From: Prochilodus magdalenae
Taxonomy: Eukaryota > Chordata > Actinopteri > Characiformes > Prochilodontidae
Assembly: GCA_024036415.1 (NCBI GenBank)
Contig: JAMWET010001660.1
Span: forward strand, 91,341 to 155,340
Direction of reading: 5' to 3'
DNA: 64,000 nucleotides
The notes below the pieces were generated by a model. The model did not search any database, had not been told where the DNA came from, and saw only the letters and a program-made list of their open reading frames with translations. Numbering within the stretch: position 1 is the first letter of the stretch; every line of letters begins with the position of its first letter. Of the stretch, positions 18,786-30,200 are shown in pieces. Both the position numbers and the translations under genes were made by a program.

Positions 18786-19875
18786 GGGCGAATTACGGAC
18801 ATTTAAGGAAGTACGGACCGATTACGGACATTTAAGGAAGTACGGACCGATTACGGACATTTAAGGAAGTACGGACCGATTACGGACATTTAAGGAAGTA
18901 CGGACCGATTACGGACATTTAAGGAAGTACGGACTGATTACGGACATATAAGAAAATACGGAACAAATTACGGACATTTAAGAAAATACGGAACAAATTA
19001 CGGACATTTAAGGAAATACGGACGAATTACAGACATTTAAGGAAATACGGAACAAATTACGGACATTTAAGGAAATACGGACGAACTACAGACATTTAAG
19101 GAAATACGGAACAAATTACGGACATTTAAGGAAATACGAAACAAATTACAGACATTTAAGGAAATACGGACAAATTACGGACATTTAAGGAAATACGAAA
19201 CAAATTACGGACATTTAAGGAAATACGGACAAATTACTGAGATTTAAGGAAATACGGACAAATTACGGACATTTAAGGAAATACGGACGGATTACAGACA
19301 TTTAAGGAAATACGGACAAATTATGGACATTTAAGGAAATACGGACGGATTACAGACATTTAAGGAAATACGGACCAAATTACGGACATTTAAGGAAATA
19401 CGGAACAAATTACGGACATATAAGAAAATACGGAACAAATTACGGACATATAAGAAAATACGGAACAAATTACGGACATTTAAGAAAATACGGAACAAAT
19501 TACGGACATTTAAGGAAATACGGACGAATTACAGACATTTAAGGAAATACGGAACAAATTACGGACATTTAAGGAAATACGAAACAAATTACGGACATTT
19601 AAGGAAATACGGACGGACTACAGACATTTAAGGAAATACGGAACAAATTACGGACATTTAAGGAAATACGAAACAAATTACAGACATTTAAGGAAATACG
19701 GAACAAATTACGGACATTTAAGGAAATACGAAACAAATTACGGACATTTAAGGAAATACGGATGAATTACAGACATTTAAGGAAATACGGAACAAATTAC
19801 TGAGATTTAAGGAAATACGGACAAATTACGGACATTTAAGGAAATACGGACCAAATTACGGACATTTAAGGAATT
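18786..19875. repeat. 29-30 bp minisatellite (ATTACGGACATTTAAGGAAA)
   Basis: About 1.09 kb, around 36 units by eye, of ATTACGGACATTTAAGGAAA plus TACGGACAA or TACGGAACAA. The first five units are an almost identical GAAGTACGGACCG subtype; later units mix variants. The array runs into a non-repeated tail (19876-19950: CGGGACGCAACATTTAATTG to GGGTGGCAACCCTA) that resembles a transposon end. It may be an expansion of internal transposon sequence. Confidence 0.95.
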
Positions 19876-19950
19876 GGTTTAATACGGGACGCAACATTTA
19901 ATTGCCAAATAAAGGACGATTCCGTATTTTATGGGATGGGTGGCAACCCT

Positions 19951-20447
19951 AGTCACAATGCTTTGCACTCACTCCAAAGCAGGTCACTGTTATCATGCCA
20001 TGCTAATCTGACGTCTGCTGCTTCCCAGCCCCAAAAATAAGCACCAGATAAAGCTGCTGAGCGGAGCAGGAGCAGGAACCACAGCCTTACATAATATGGT
20101 GACTGGCAGGCAGGGACTCTGTTGGTCCCCAAGATGACGATGATGATGACATAGCATGACCGCAGCATTACTGTGTGGGTGCAGGTGAGCTGCTGAGTCA
20201 CCTGCTGGATAAAATAGCAGCGTCAGGATGAAGAAACGATTAGGAGGATTTGTGATGTGAGCTACGCTGTCCTTACAAAAGCACGAGGAAGCCGTTCTAA
20301 ATAGGGAAGAGGACTCGCGTCATTCTTCCATTAAGATTCCGGAGCTGGAGAGAGTCATTCCTGCAGCACGGTCAGTTAAAGACAGTGGTCTGCAGCAGGA
20401 GGACATGAGGAGATACGGCAGCACAGGAAAACCCTTACAACCATTTA
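19951..20447. other. Intergenic DNA without recognised features
   Basis: No recognisable gene. Short open frames on both strands lack motifs. Confidence 0.45.
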
Positions 20448-20959
20448 TATATATACCTCTGGAAATAAATCAGCGTCTCCACATGTACAGCAGGTTCTTA
20501 GTGAGGAACCGAAGGTTGGGTTCTAGCTTTACTGGCAGATACATTGAGCGTCTGGTTCATAAGAACAAGGTCCAGCAGCAAACACACAGGACAACACAGC
20601 TACAGACTGGCAGAGGGACAAACCCACTCTCTACTGACCGTGATGAGCGCCACCTCATTCCAACGCCCCTTACCCACCGTAAGATGACCTCAGGTGACCT
20701 ACAGAGAGACTGGCGAGCGGTGGCTGGGGTGAAACGCACAGCGAGCATGGTTCTAAAAACAGGCTTCTGGAGGTCATTAGTGATTTTCTAAATACACAGA
20801 TCTAATACAATATCTGATCTGGAGTTTGGGAGACATGGTTCCAGTAGTGTAGAGAATCAAACAGAACTGAGGGATTCTGGTCCAACACAAACCCAGAACC
20901 TGCACATCTAGAGACACTGATCAGTTACAGGTGGGCTCTTCAATTCTTCCAGAGCTGTG

Positions 20960-20965
<6 letters not shown>
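20448..20965. mobile_element. TIR element, ATACAGCTCTGGAA family (near complete)
   Basis: The left end TATATACCTCTGGAAATAAA is matched inverted by CTTCCAGAGCTGTGTATATA at the right, with TA-rich flanks. The internal sequence shares about 200 bp with the copy at 4195-4447 (AAGATGACCTCAGGTGACCT, GGTGAAACGCACAGCGAGCA). There is an open frame of 128 codons over it with no recognised domain. Confidence 0.8.
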
Positions 20966-20991
<26 letters not shown>

Positions 20992-21545
20992 CGCTTCTGT
21001 TTAGCTCAGAACACTGATTATAATATACTTATAGATTCTTACCTGGTAGATCATTAGCAGGTCACAGTCCTCATCGTAGGGCCTTCATAAAGCCCAGCTG
21101 TTCAGCCACAGTGACCTGCCCTTGTTCCTGCTCGAGTCCTTACAGATTAAATTAGCTGCTAATAGGCTAAGTGTGGTAACAGGTTCACGGCCTAGCGTGA
21201 GCGGAAGCATCCTGGATTAGGATTACCGTGTCCTTTTTATGAATGGCCCCGACAGTGGCTACAGGCCAGCGCCTCCCTCAGCTAACTGACCTGTGCTGTC
21301 CTGTCCTCAGGAGAGTGTTCTCAGCTTTGGGAAATGGTTTATAGGAAAAGCACTTTCCATCCCGATCCCTTTTTGGTTCTACCTGAAGTCCTAGAACCCT
21401 GTTTAGGGCCCAAATGTCTGCTGGCTGATCAGCTAATACCAGTGAGGGGCCACGATCTGTCTAAATCATACTCATGTATAACTGACTGTTTGTGTTTACT
21501 GGGGATCAGCGGCTCCTTTTCCTTCCAGGGTCTAAAAAGCTAATA
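20966..21545. other. Intergenic DNA, mostly unrecognised
   Basis: Starts with a TG microsatellite (20962-20992). The rest shows no gene or known element. Confidence 0.45.
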
Positions 21546-21547
21546 CA

Positions 21548-21860
21548 TTTAGCTGCTATGGTATTTCTTGGCGGTTGCTAGGTGGTTGCTAGGCAGTTGA
21601 GGTTGAAAAGGTGTTGCGAAGTGATTGCTGTAGTATTGCAGGTTGTTGCTAGGCAGTTGCTATGGTATCTCAAGCGAGTCAAGGATGTTGAGAGACGGTG
21701 GCTATAGTATCCCAGGTGGTTGCTAGGATGCTGCCAGGCATTTGGTATTGTATCTCAGACGGTTGCTGTTGTGTCCCATGTGGTTGCTATGGTCTCCCAG
21801 ATAATTGTTGCAGTGTGTTGCAAGGTAGTTGCTGTAGAATCCCAGGTGGTTCTTCCTACA
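21548..21860. repeat. GGTTGCTA minisatellite
   Basis: Repeats of GGTTGCTAGG, GGTTGCTATGGTATCCCAG and variants, roughly 35-45 bp per unit. It is the reverse complement of the CATGGCAACCA family that forms the array at 47.1-47.7 kb. Confidence 0.8.
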
Positions 21861-22095
21861 GGACCACCACAGAGCAGTGTTAGTGTGTGAGTGGATCAGA
21901 CACAGCAGTGACGCTCTAATGTGTAAACCAAGAATAAATCCACATAGTACCTGCTCTGTGGTGGTCCTGCGGGGGTCCTAACCATTGAAAAACAGGGTAA
22001 TACAGTATACAGAGAAACAGATGGACTACAGTCTGTAGGTGTAGAACTACAGAGCGGTCCTATATGGTCAGTGGAGCTGATAAGATGGGCAGCAG
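21852..22095. mobile_element. Copy of ATCAGCCATAA-family element (partial)
   Basis: ACAGGACCACCACAGAGCAG, then GTGGTGGTCCTGCGGGGGTC, ACAGTATACAGAGAAACAGA and GGTCAGTGGAGCTGATAAGA follow the internal order of the complete copy at 12570. Terminal repeats are not seen. Confidence 0.75.
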
Positions 22096-22535
22096 GTGTA
22101 GTTTGGGATGTAACACTCCTCATAACTAGGTTATTAATGACATCATAAACACAGTGGCCAGTGCAGGCTGCTATGTGTCCAGATATGAACTGTATAGACT
22201 AGGGCTGCAAACGTTTCCATGAATGAGGAATGCCACCAACGTTCCCTTGTGGGGGTTGACTCCTGGTTAGGTTATCCAGCTCACTAAGAGATCTGCATTT
22301 GTAACGAACCTCTCCAACTACAAGTGCCACAGCCCAGTTTATCCTGGATGTAACTTAATACATAATTATCGACTTCTCAGGGCTGCAACGGTGAAAAACA
22401 GAATCCATCTCCATTGTAGCTTAACACATTTAGAAGGGTGTTAGCTACTTAACAGGTGGCTCTGTTTACAGACGTCCTTGTTTTTCCCCCCTCCAACATT
22501 AAAGAACAAACAGCAGGCCTCGTTTCACAGCTAAC

Positions 22536-22541
22536 TTTATT
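22536..22541 (-). terminator. ivns1abp: Candidate ivns1abp poly(A) signal
   Basis: TTTATT on the plus strand is AATAAA on the minus strand, about 1.47 kb after the ivns1abp stop. That is a plausible 3' UTR length for this gene. Other AT-rich hexamers exist closer (23640-23670), so the true site is uncertain. Confidence 0.45.
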
Positions 22542-24008
22542 ACCAATGAAAGATCAACCAAGTTTGTAACAACTGTAAATCCAGCTCACGTCCAATGTCC
22601 CATAAAGGTAGAGTCAGATGCCCTGAGAGACGAGGCCCAATGACAAAAACGACCGAGAAATAGCAGTAGCGAGTTCCTCATACAGTACTGGAAGATTCAA
22701 TGGTGGCGTCTCTGTGTCAGGTTTACGTTCCTCGGTTTTGTCCATTGAACATTAAAAATCACCAGCTTATAAAAAAAAAAAAGAAAAGAAAAAAAAGGCA
22801 GTCATAAAAACCTCCTTAAACAGCAACACTACAAAACAAAGGCCTGTGGAAGAAGGACTTGAGAAAAAGGCTCCTACTGGATTTACACTTCACTGCTGTA
22901 AGATGCAAGACCTCCTCACTAGTCCCAGGTTCAAAGCTCTAAGCCTACAATCCAGGCTAACAGCAGTAAGCTATACCGAGTATACTGGGAAATAAATATT
23001 TCAGCGAATTCCAGCTACGCACCAAAACCCTGTCAACCTCGAGACCACTCCATATATTCCCATTCTTATAAGAAAAGAATTACAGAGGAGAAAAAGTAAA
23101 AGGAATTTCTACAGCTCAATATTTTATGCAATATGCAAAGGCTTAAAATGTTGCTTTGGGCAACCATGTGTGATTCTGCACAGTCGAGTCACATTATTAT
23201 AACCGCTTTGTACTTTCGATGCCGGTGGCAGCAGCAGCAGCACGTACCTCGTGAAGGAAGTAAGTCACGTGTCGTGAGCTGGCTTGGTGGGTATACACGG
23301 TGGGACAGGCTGTCTGCACACATATCCCTCATTGTTGTCACGAGGGCTATACATGCTGATCGTCTTCCCGGGGGCGGATGGGATGTTCCAGCAGGACAAT
23401 CCGACATGTCACCACAGATACCCAGTCAAGCATCTGTGGGACCACCTTGATTGGCGTGTTCGCCTTTACGGATCTACAGCCTGTCTAGCTGCTGTACCTG
23501 CTGCACATGGCGGTTTCTCTGGATATTAGCTGGTGGTCATAATAATGTGATATGACTGTGTATCACACAGTGCTAACTCCCTCAGGGGCTGCAGAGCTAA
23601 AAGAACAGCACTTTAAATTAAGGAAAGCAAAGAAAACAAAAAAATAAAATATATATATTAATAAAAAACACCAGGAGTGAGAAATATGACATCACGTCAA
23701 ACTGTCAATATGCTTCTCTGAACGTACTGTGGATAGTCAGTGCTTATTTGAATTCAGTGCATTGCAGTATGTGGAACAAGCGTGGTATAAAAACCTTGCT
23801 CAGCTTTAAGTGCATCTTTAAAAAATTAAAAAGCTTCAATGCCAGTGAATTTTATCAATCAAGCTTATAAAAAAAAAAAAAAAAAAAAAAAACCCTGACC
23901 ATCATGATTTATATTGTTCATATCAATACGACATCCTGAAGCGTCTTTGTCATATCACCCATCCCCTAATAAAAAGATGTGCAATCAAGCCGAGTTTTCT
24001 AATGCTCC
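22542..24008 (-). other. ivns1abp: Probable ivns1abp 3' UTR
   Basis: AT-rich sequence after the stop codon with A-tracts (22770-22795, 23870-23891), interrupted by a transposon remnant at 23179-23560. No coding exon of another gene is seen. Confidence 0.55.
23179..23560 (+). mobile_element. Internally deleted Tc1/mariner-type element in the ivns1abp 3' UTR
   Basis: The left end CACAGTCGAGTCACATTATT is matched inverted by AATAATGTGATATGACTGTG at the right (382 bp). The residual frame reads GMFQQDNPTCH, the catalytic-Asp motif of Tc1 transposases, and then HLWDHLDWRVR. The latter is the conserved stretch that normally follows SPDLNPIE; here the intervening residues are deleted. Its orientation is opposite to ivns1abp. 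Confidence 0.8.
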
Positions 24009-24265
24009 TCACTCTTCTAACAAAGCCTCCACGCAGGGACTCCATTCGTTCGCCTCCGGGTCATACGCCTCCATGGTGTTCAAAAAGTCATTTCCATCGA
24101 AACCCCCGATAGCACACACCACTCCGTTCAGCACGGCCACGCCCGCGTTGCTGCGCGCTGTAGTCATGCTTCCCAGCATCCTCCAATCATTCCTTGCTGG
24201 GTCGTAGACCTCGACGCAGCTCAGAGCACGGGATCCATCAAATCCTCCCACCACATACAGCTTTC
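24009..24265 (-). CDS. ivns1abp: ivns1abp exon 15 (last coding; Kelch 5-6)
   Basis: Acceptor ttgttcacag is followed by [20 protein letters not shown] and [20 protein letters not shown]. The stop TGA is at 24011-24009. Both Kelch repeats have the GG doublet and spaced aromatic residues. Confidence 0.95.
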
Positions 24266-27200
24266 CTGTGAACAAACAGCCATGTTTATATGCATTGTTT
24301 GAAGCAGTTGTTCACATGGTACTTTCGTTACTCGTTGGCTACGTTCTCCAAGTAGCTCCAGGACAAAACTGGAACCCTGAATATCTATAGCACTTTAAAG
24401 CCCAACATGAGGGCTACACCCACGTTACAGTGTGCTACACCCGCACACAGCATGTTTCAAAAGCCTCTACTAACAGTCCTAAAGCTAGACTTCCCAAATG
24501 GAGTTCCAGGCAAACCCATTCAAAATCCCACTGATCAGCATTACGGACGAAACCCTGCTGATGGCTCACCCTCATGCACAGCCACTCCAGCCCCTCTGCG
24601 GGCCACATTCATGGGGGACACGAGGGTCCAGGTATTGTTCTCTGGGTTATAGCGTTCCACCGAGTTCAGGCAGTTCCACGATTCGGCACCACCCATCACG
24701 TACACAAAGCCGTCCAGCTCACACACAGCTGCCTGGTGCCTCCCTGAAAACAGCAGACAGAAAAAACAAAATCCATCTCATTTTTAATGAAGCTTTTAAA
24801 TCTAAAATAAATAAATAAATAAATAAATAAATAAAGAACTGAAATAAACAGAATCACATTTCAGTATGGCCCACTCTTTCAGCACCAGCCCGAGGACGTT
24901 TTTTTTATCCTGGTATTTAAATACTTACGGATGTTGAGGGAGGCACAGTTGGTCCATGTTTTTGCCACCGGGTCAAACGAGTCACAGTTCTTCAGTCCCT
25001 TCTGTCCACACGGATCGGACCCCCCAACCACAAACAGTCTGTTATGCAGTGAGCACACACCTGCAACACAAGCATGCAGCATCAGTCAATCAGTTAAGGT
25101 CCTGCAAGATCAACTCAAATTCTTCAACCACAATTTACCCAAAATAGCTTGATTGAAAAAGGCATCCAGTTTTTTTGAGTAAAAAAAAACAAAAAAAACA
25201 AAAAAAAAAAACCTAATAATAATAAATAATACACACACTTTTTTGTATCATAATTTTGTATTTTCAGCTAAATTATAATTTGTTAATATATGCTTTTAAA
25301 TATAAACGGTAAACAAAATGATCTGTTTCAGGATTTTTTTTTTTTCCCCACTCTGAAATTATGAAGGTTTCTGGACATTAATTTAATATATGTTTAAATA
25401 TATGTATAAAATTCAATAAAGTTCTACAGGTCTCATTTAAAAATAATAAAAAAATAAAATAACCAAAAAAATATAAAGAAATAATAATATTTTTTTAAAA
25501 TAAATAAATAAATAAAATAAATAAAAAAATAAAAAAACCCCACACCACACACCAAAAAAAAATTAGAGGTGTTTATTGTTTGAAACACCAATCCAAGTCC
25601 GAGTTGTCCTGAAGAGCATGTGGAAACGTACCTGCATTGCAGCGGTTAGTTCTGAGTTCAGGAACTCTTGTCCATTCGTCGGCCCGCGGATCATACATCT
25701 CTCCGCAACTCAGCTCGTCGGAGTGACCGTTAGAGCCACCCATCACGTACAACTGGCCCTGAGAAAAGAGAAAGGGCTCGGCACTCAGCAAACATACGTG
25801 TACATGACAGCCCCATTATAATCAGAACCCAGGCCTCACCATCAGGACGGCCATCTGGAAGCGGGCACGAGGGGTTCTCATCGGAGCGATGAACGTCCAG
25901 CAGTCCTTCTTCGGGTCATAACACTCAACGGTCCTCAAACATTCCTCCCTGTTGTAGCCACCTGTTGGAGGAGCAACAGTTTGGCTTTAGCTACTGAACA
26001 GAAATGGAGCCGGATACTTCTTTTGGTAGTGCTAATCGTTTACATCCCACAACCAAAATGTGGGGACATCCACATTATAAACCCTCAACTTGCTTGTTCC
26101 AGAGTCAACTAAGCAACTAAGCATTTCTGCCCTGGGATGTCATATCAGTTCAAGCATCCCTACCACAGCCATAATTCTGTCTCTCAACTGTGCTTAGCGG
26201 AACCGTGTTACGGAGTTGGTCATCTCGATCCACTGTTTGCTTTTTCAGTTGTAGGTAGAGACCTTCAGCAAACGCTTCAAGTGACGTCTGACTCGCCTGT
26301 CCTTTAGCTCTGTCTGTTTGACCTGATGTCGTGGACGGTGCTGATGTTAGCTTCAGGCATTCTTGTTTGGTCCACGTCTGACCTTTAAACCCAAAGTACC
26401 TTGGGACAACAGACACAGCTCCATTCCTCTGGGTCATGGTCTTCTACTTCAAAGTTCAGATCTTCCCCTGTCCATTTTCACCATGCTCAACAACTCCACT
26501 AGTACTTGCTCTCTGTTCCATGCATGTTTAGCAGCGCAGCAATAAAAAGCTTCCCCCGTGAAACAATTTACCACCGTGATAGACATGTCTAGGCTATGTA
26601 AACCGGTGTGGCCAGTAAAGTGTATATCCATATCAGAGCAGCGTTTTGTCTTGGTCCGAAACCGCTCCATCCTGCAACCCAGACTGTTCCTTCCAATACA
26701 TTTGGAAACTGCTATAAACTCAGTAAGTAGAAGCCCGGCTTCTCATTAAGGCTGATGAACTCAACACTGAAACCACACACAACCAGAACACCGACTTGCC
26801 CTGGCATCACAACCACAAGTCAAATAATCTGCCGCATTCAAGCCAGAAATGTGGACATTTCGGTCTTCTTGGCCAAACTCCAAACAGGTGCATGCGGCTG
26901 TGGTTGGTGTAGCTCAGCGGATAACACCACTACCCTCCAGGGAACCACCACCACCACATGTGGGAGACTGGGGTTCGATTCCCGGTCTGGGTGACTATGC
27001 TGTGCTACACCAATAAGAGTCCTTGGGCAAGACTCCTAACACTACATTGACCTACCTGTAATATGATTACCCTTGTAAGTTGCTCTGGATAAAAGCGCCA
27101 GCTAAATGCCATAAATGTAAATGTCTACCTGCAGCGATGAGTTTCCCGTCCAGTTCGGCAGTGCCCAGCCCGGAACGGGCGTAGTGCATGGGCCTTAGAA

Positions 27201-30200
27201 GCCTGTCGGTTAGCTCATTTGGCGAGGCCTCCAGACTGCGGCTCTTTTGCAGGCAGGGTGTGGTGGAGGGGGAGCTGAGAGGGCTGCTGCGGCCATGCAG
27301 AGAGATCACACACAGGACCCCCCGCAGCACCGCCAGACACAGGTACGTGCTGTCTGAAACACAGGACAGGGAGTCGTGAACAACAGGTCCACAAAACTGA
27401 GCAGTGAATCATTTTATGGACGTCCAGACCAATTTAGAACCACTTCCTGTATTGGACAGGTAAGTAAATAATACATTCTTACTGGACACGGATCTTATAC
27501 TGATCATCATCATCATCAGTTTTAATGACCCATTTGGTGAGCAGCTCAAGCTGAACAGAAACTGGAAAAGAGGAGATGGTGGACTCACTGCTGGTTTTCT
27601 CTGAGGCTATGTATTTCCACTCGTGTTTGTTGGGCTGGCTGATGGGGCTGGAGGTGGCCGTGGCTGCACTCGTCTGTTTCTGCACACTCTCACGAGGGGC
27701 TTTCTTCTGCAAAACCAAGACAGGTTGCGGGAAAACGGTTCGTTTTCCTTCTGGGAATGCTCTGCCTGTGTGGTCAGCACTTACAACACTGACTAAGGTC
27801 CCTTGGGTGTAACTTTATAGGATGAAAACAGAATACAATAGTCAAACTGAAACGCCTGTAACACACGGATGTAGTTTAGAACAGCAGCACTCAGGAAGCC
27901 CGGGTTCATCGACTGTAACGGCGGATTAAATTATTTTTGACCAGTTTTGATTGTCTGGCTTTACAAACACCTCTGTAGCTACGACTGTGCTCGTTCTTTT
28001 ACCTGTACAAACTGGAGATTGTCATCCTCAGAGCCGGAGGCTTCAGCCTCCTCCACCGCTCCACCATCATGCAGCTTGTGATCTGCTGAGTAGTACAGTG
28101 TTTGCACCTGCAACAACACAGTAACTCCCTGTTGTAGTTGTCTTCACCAAAACAATTCTCCGCATCAGCAAATACGGCCCCGTGTACCGCCAGGACAATG
28201 ACCAGCATAAGGGCGCTGGCAGCAAGCCAACCAACATGCTAGCTGCATGCAAGTTTGAGTGAAAGGGTGCATATGCTGATACCTACCTCATCCATTAGTT
28301 TCTCCAGAGGCTCTCCGCTCTCCCACAGGCTGCGCTGAACCCAGCTGATCACTTTGGAGTAGAGTTTCCCATTGCTTGGCAAGTTCAGGTTCTCTTCCAA
28401 CATCACCTCCAGCTGGGGATCAAAAGAAGAAGTGCTGAAGTGTTAGGCATGATGATACGCGACGTCTTGTCACACAGTATTTATTTCCATTAGAATAAAA
28501 ACAATTTATTCTGGCTGTACGTAGTTTTTCCACACGTCCAGAAAAACGGTTCTAAACAATTTAGCACTTTATGCAGGACTGTATTCAGTTCAGGAAACGC
28601 ACTGCATGCAAGAGCACTGTAGAATTAAAAGTCAAATTGCAAGGAAGGAAGGAAGAAAAAAAAAAATAAAAAAAAAAAAGCGAAAAAAAAAGAGCAAAAG
28701 AAAGAAAAAAATGTCAAACACCACAAAATAACCAAATAAATAAATAAATAAATAAATAAATAAAATACTAATAATAAAAAAAACACCCCACACCCCACAC
28801 AACCCTAACAAGAGGAAACAAGAAAGACAAAAACAAGACAGAGAGAATCAAACAAGAAACAGAAAAACTAAGACAACCATAAAAAAAAAAAAAAAGAAAG
28901 AAACAGGAAAGAAGGAAAGAGTGAAAGAAAGAAAGTTGAGGGACGCATGGATTCCAATCAATATCAGCAGATTCTGGAGACAATGTCCAGGAATCAGTGA
29001 CAAAGCTGAAGCTGCGCCGGGGCTGGATCTTCCAACAAGACAACGACCCTAAACACTGCTCAAAATCTACTAATGCATTCATGCAGAGGAACAAGTACAA
29101 CGTTCTGGAATGGCCATCTCAGTCCCCAGACCTGAATATTATTGAGCCAAAAAATAAAAAAAAATAAAAAAAAGTAAAAAGGAAGAAACAAAGAATACAG
29201 AAACAGAACAAACTGAAAGAAAAAGATGAAAGAGAAAGAGTCAGGAACGAGGCCGACAGGTTTGAAGACTTACTCACCTTCAGACGAGGAAGTTTGAGGA
29301 AGTCGTCTTTCCCCGAAATGTCCTGCAGGTGTTCCTGGATGTAGCCATCGATCTTCCCCAGCAGTCGCCCGTCATTCATACGGCTGGCAAAGTTCCGGTA
29401 AGCAATGGCACTTTGGGAGTCCATCTTGGACAACAAGTAATCTCCACAGATCTGCACGAGAGGGGAACGAGGACAGCAGGCAAACGGGTTTAAGGTGATA
29501 TTCACAGGCTCCTCTCTGTCTGTTCGTCCGGACCCAGCAGCGTCAGACTCACCTGTTTCACCCTCTCCATTTTCAGCTTCCTGGCTGCTGAGTAGACATC
29601 GCGCACAAGATCACTTTCAGCCTTCAGCCTAGGAGGGGAGAGAGGTTCCCGTCAAAACCATTCCCTGAGTCCATTTCAGCCCTGGTCCTGGGGGCACCTG
29701 GCTCTGCTCATTTTAGTGGTTCCCCTGCTTTAGCCCCACCCACAGCAGCTCTGACGGTCTTGTTAATGAGCTGATCGGTTGAGTCAGGCGTGTTGGGACC
29801 AGGAAGAAGCACTGCACTATGTAAGGTAGGGTTCCTCCAGGACCAGGGTTGAGAAACACCGCTTTAGCAGGAATACAAGTCAAACCATTGGCTTGCCGTA
29901 CGCCAGAAGGCTTTGAATAGACTTCCATTAGACCAAAGTCTGAGACCCTCTCACATCTAAAGACAGAGTGCCATACAGCGTTCATGGCCACAGACTATGA
30001 TTCTGCAAAGACCGGGGATTTACAGAGTGTAACAACCAAGACCGTTCCATTAAGAGCCGCAGTAGTGTGCGAGGAGCGTAGCTCTGCTGCAGCACAAGGA
30101 GTTTGTGGTATAGCGTGATAAAGAAAAAGAGCAGCTCCGGTGGTCTTTATTCTCCTTTATACAGTAACGTACGTCACTACGAGGCTTTGGACTGCGTTTA

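Noticed and set aside
20405..20791. 128-codon protein
   Set aside because: Lies inside a terminal-inverted-repeat element whose other copy (4195-4447) does not preserve the frame; no known domain.
26904..26990. Functional tRNA gene
   Set aside because: A and B boxes are present, but the sequence cannot form a full cloverleaf and continues into a shared body and LINE-like tail. A second copy lies at 33746, so it is a SINE.
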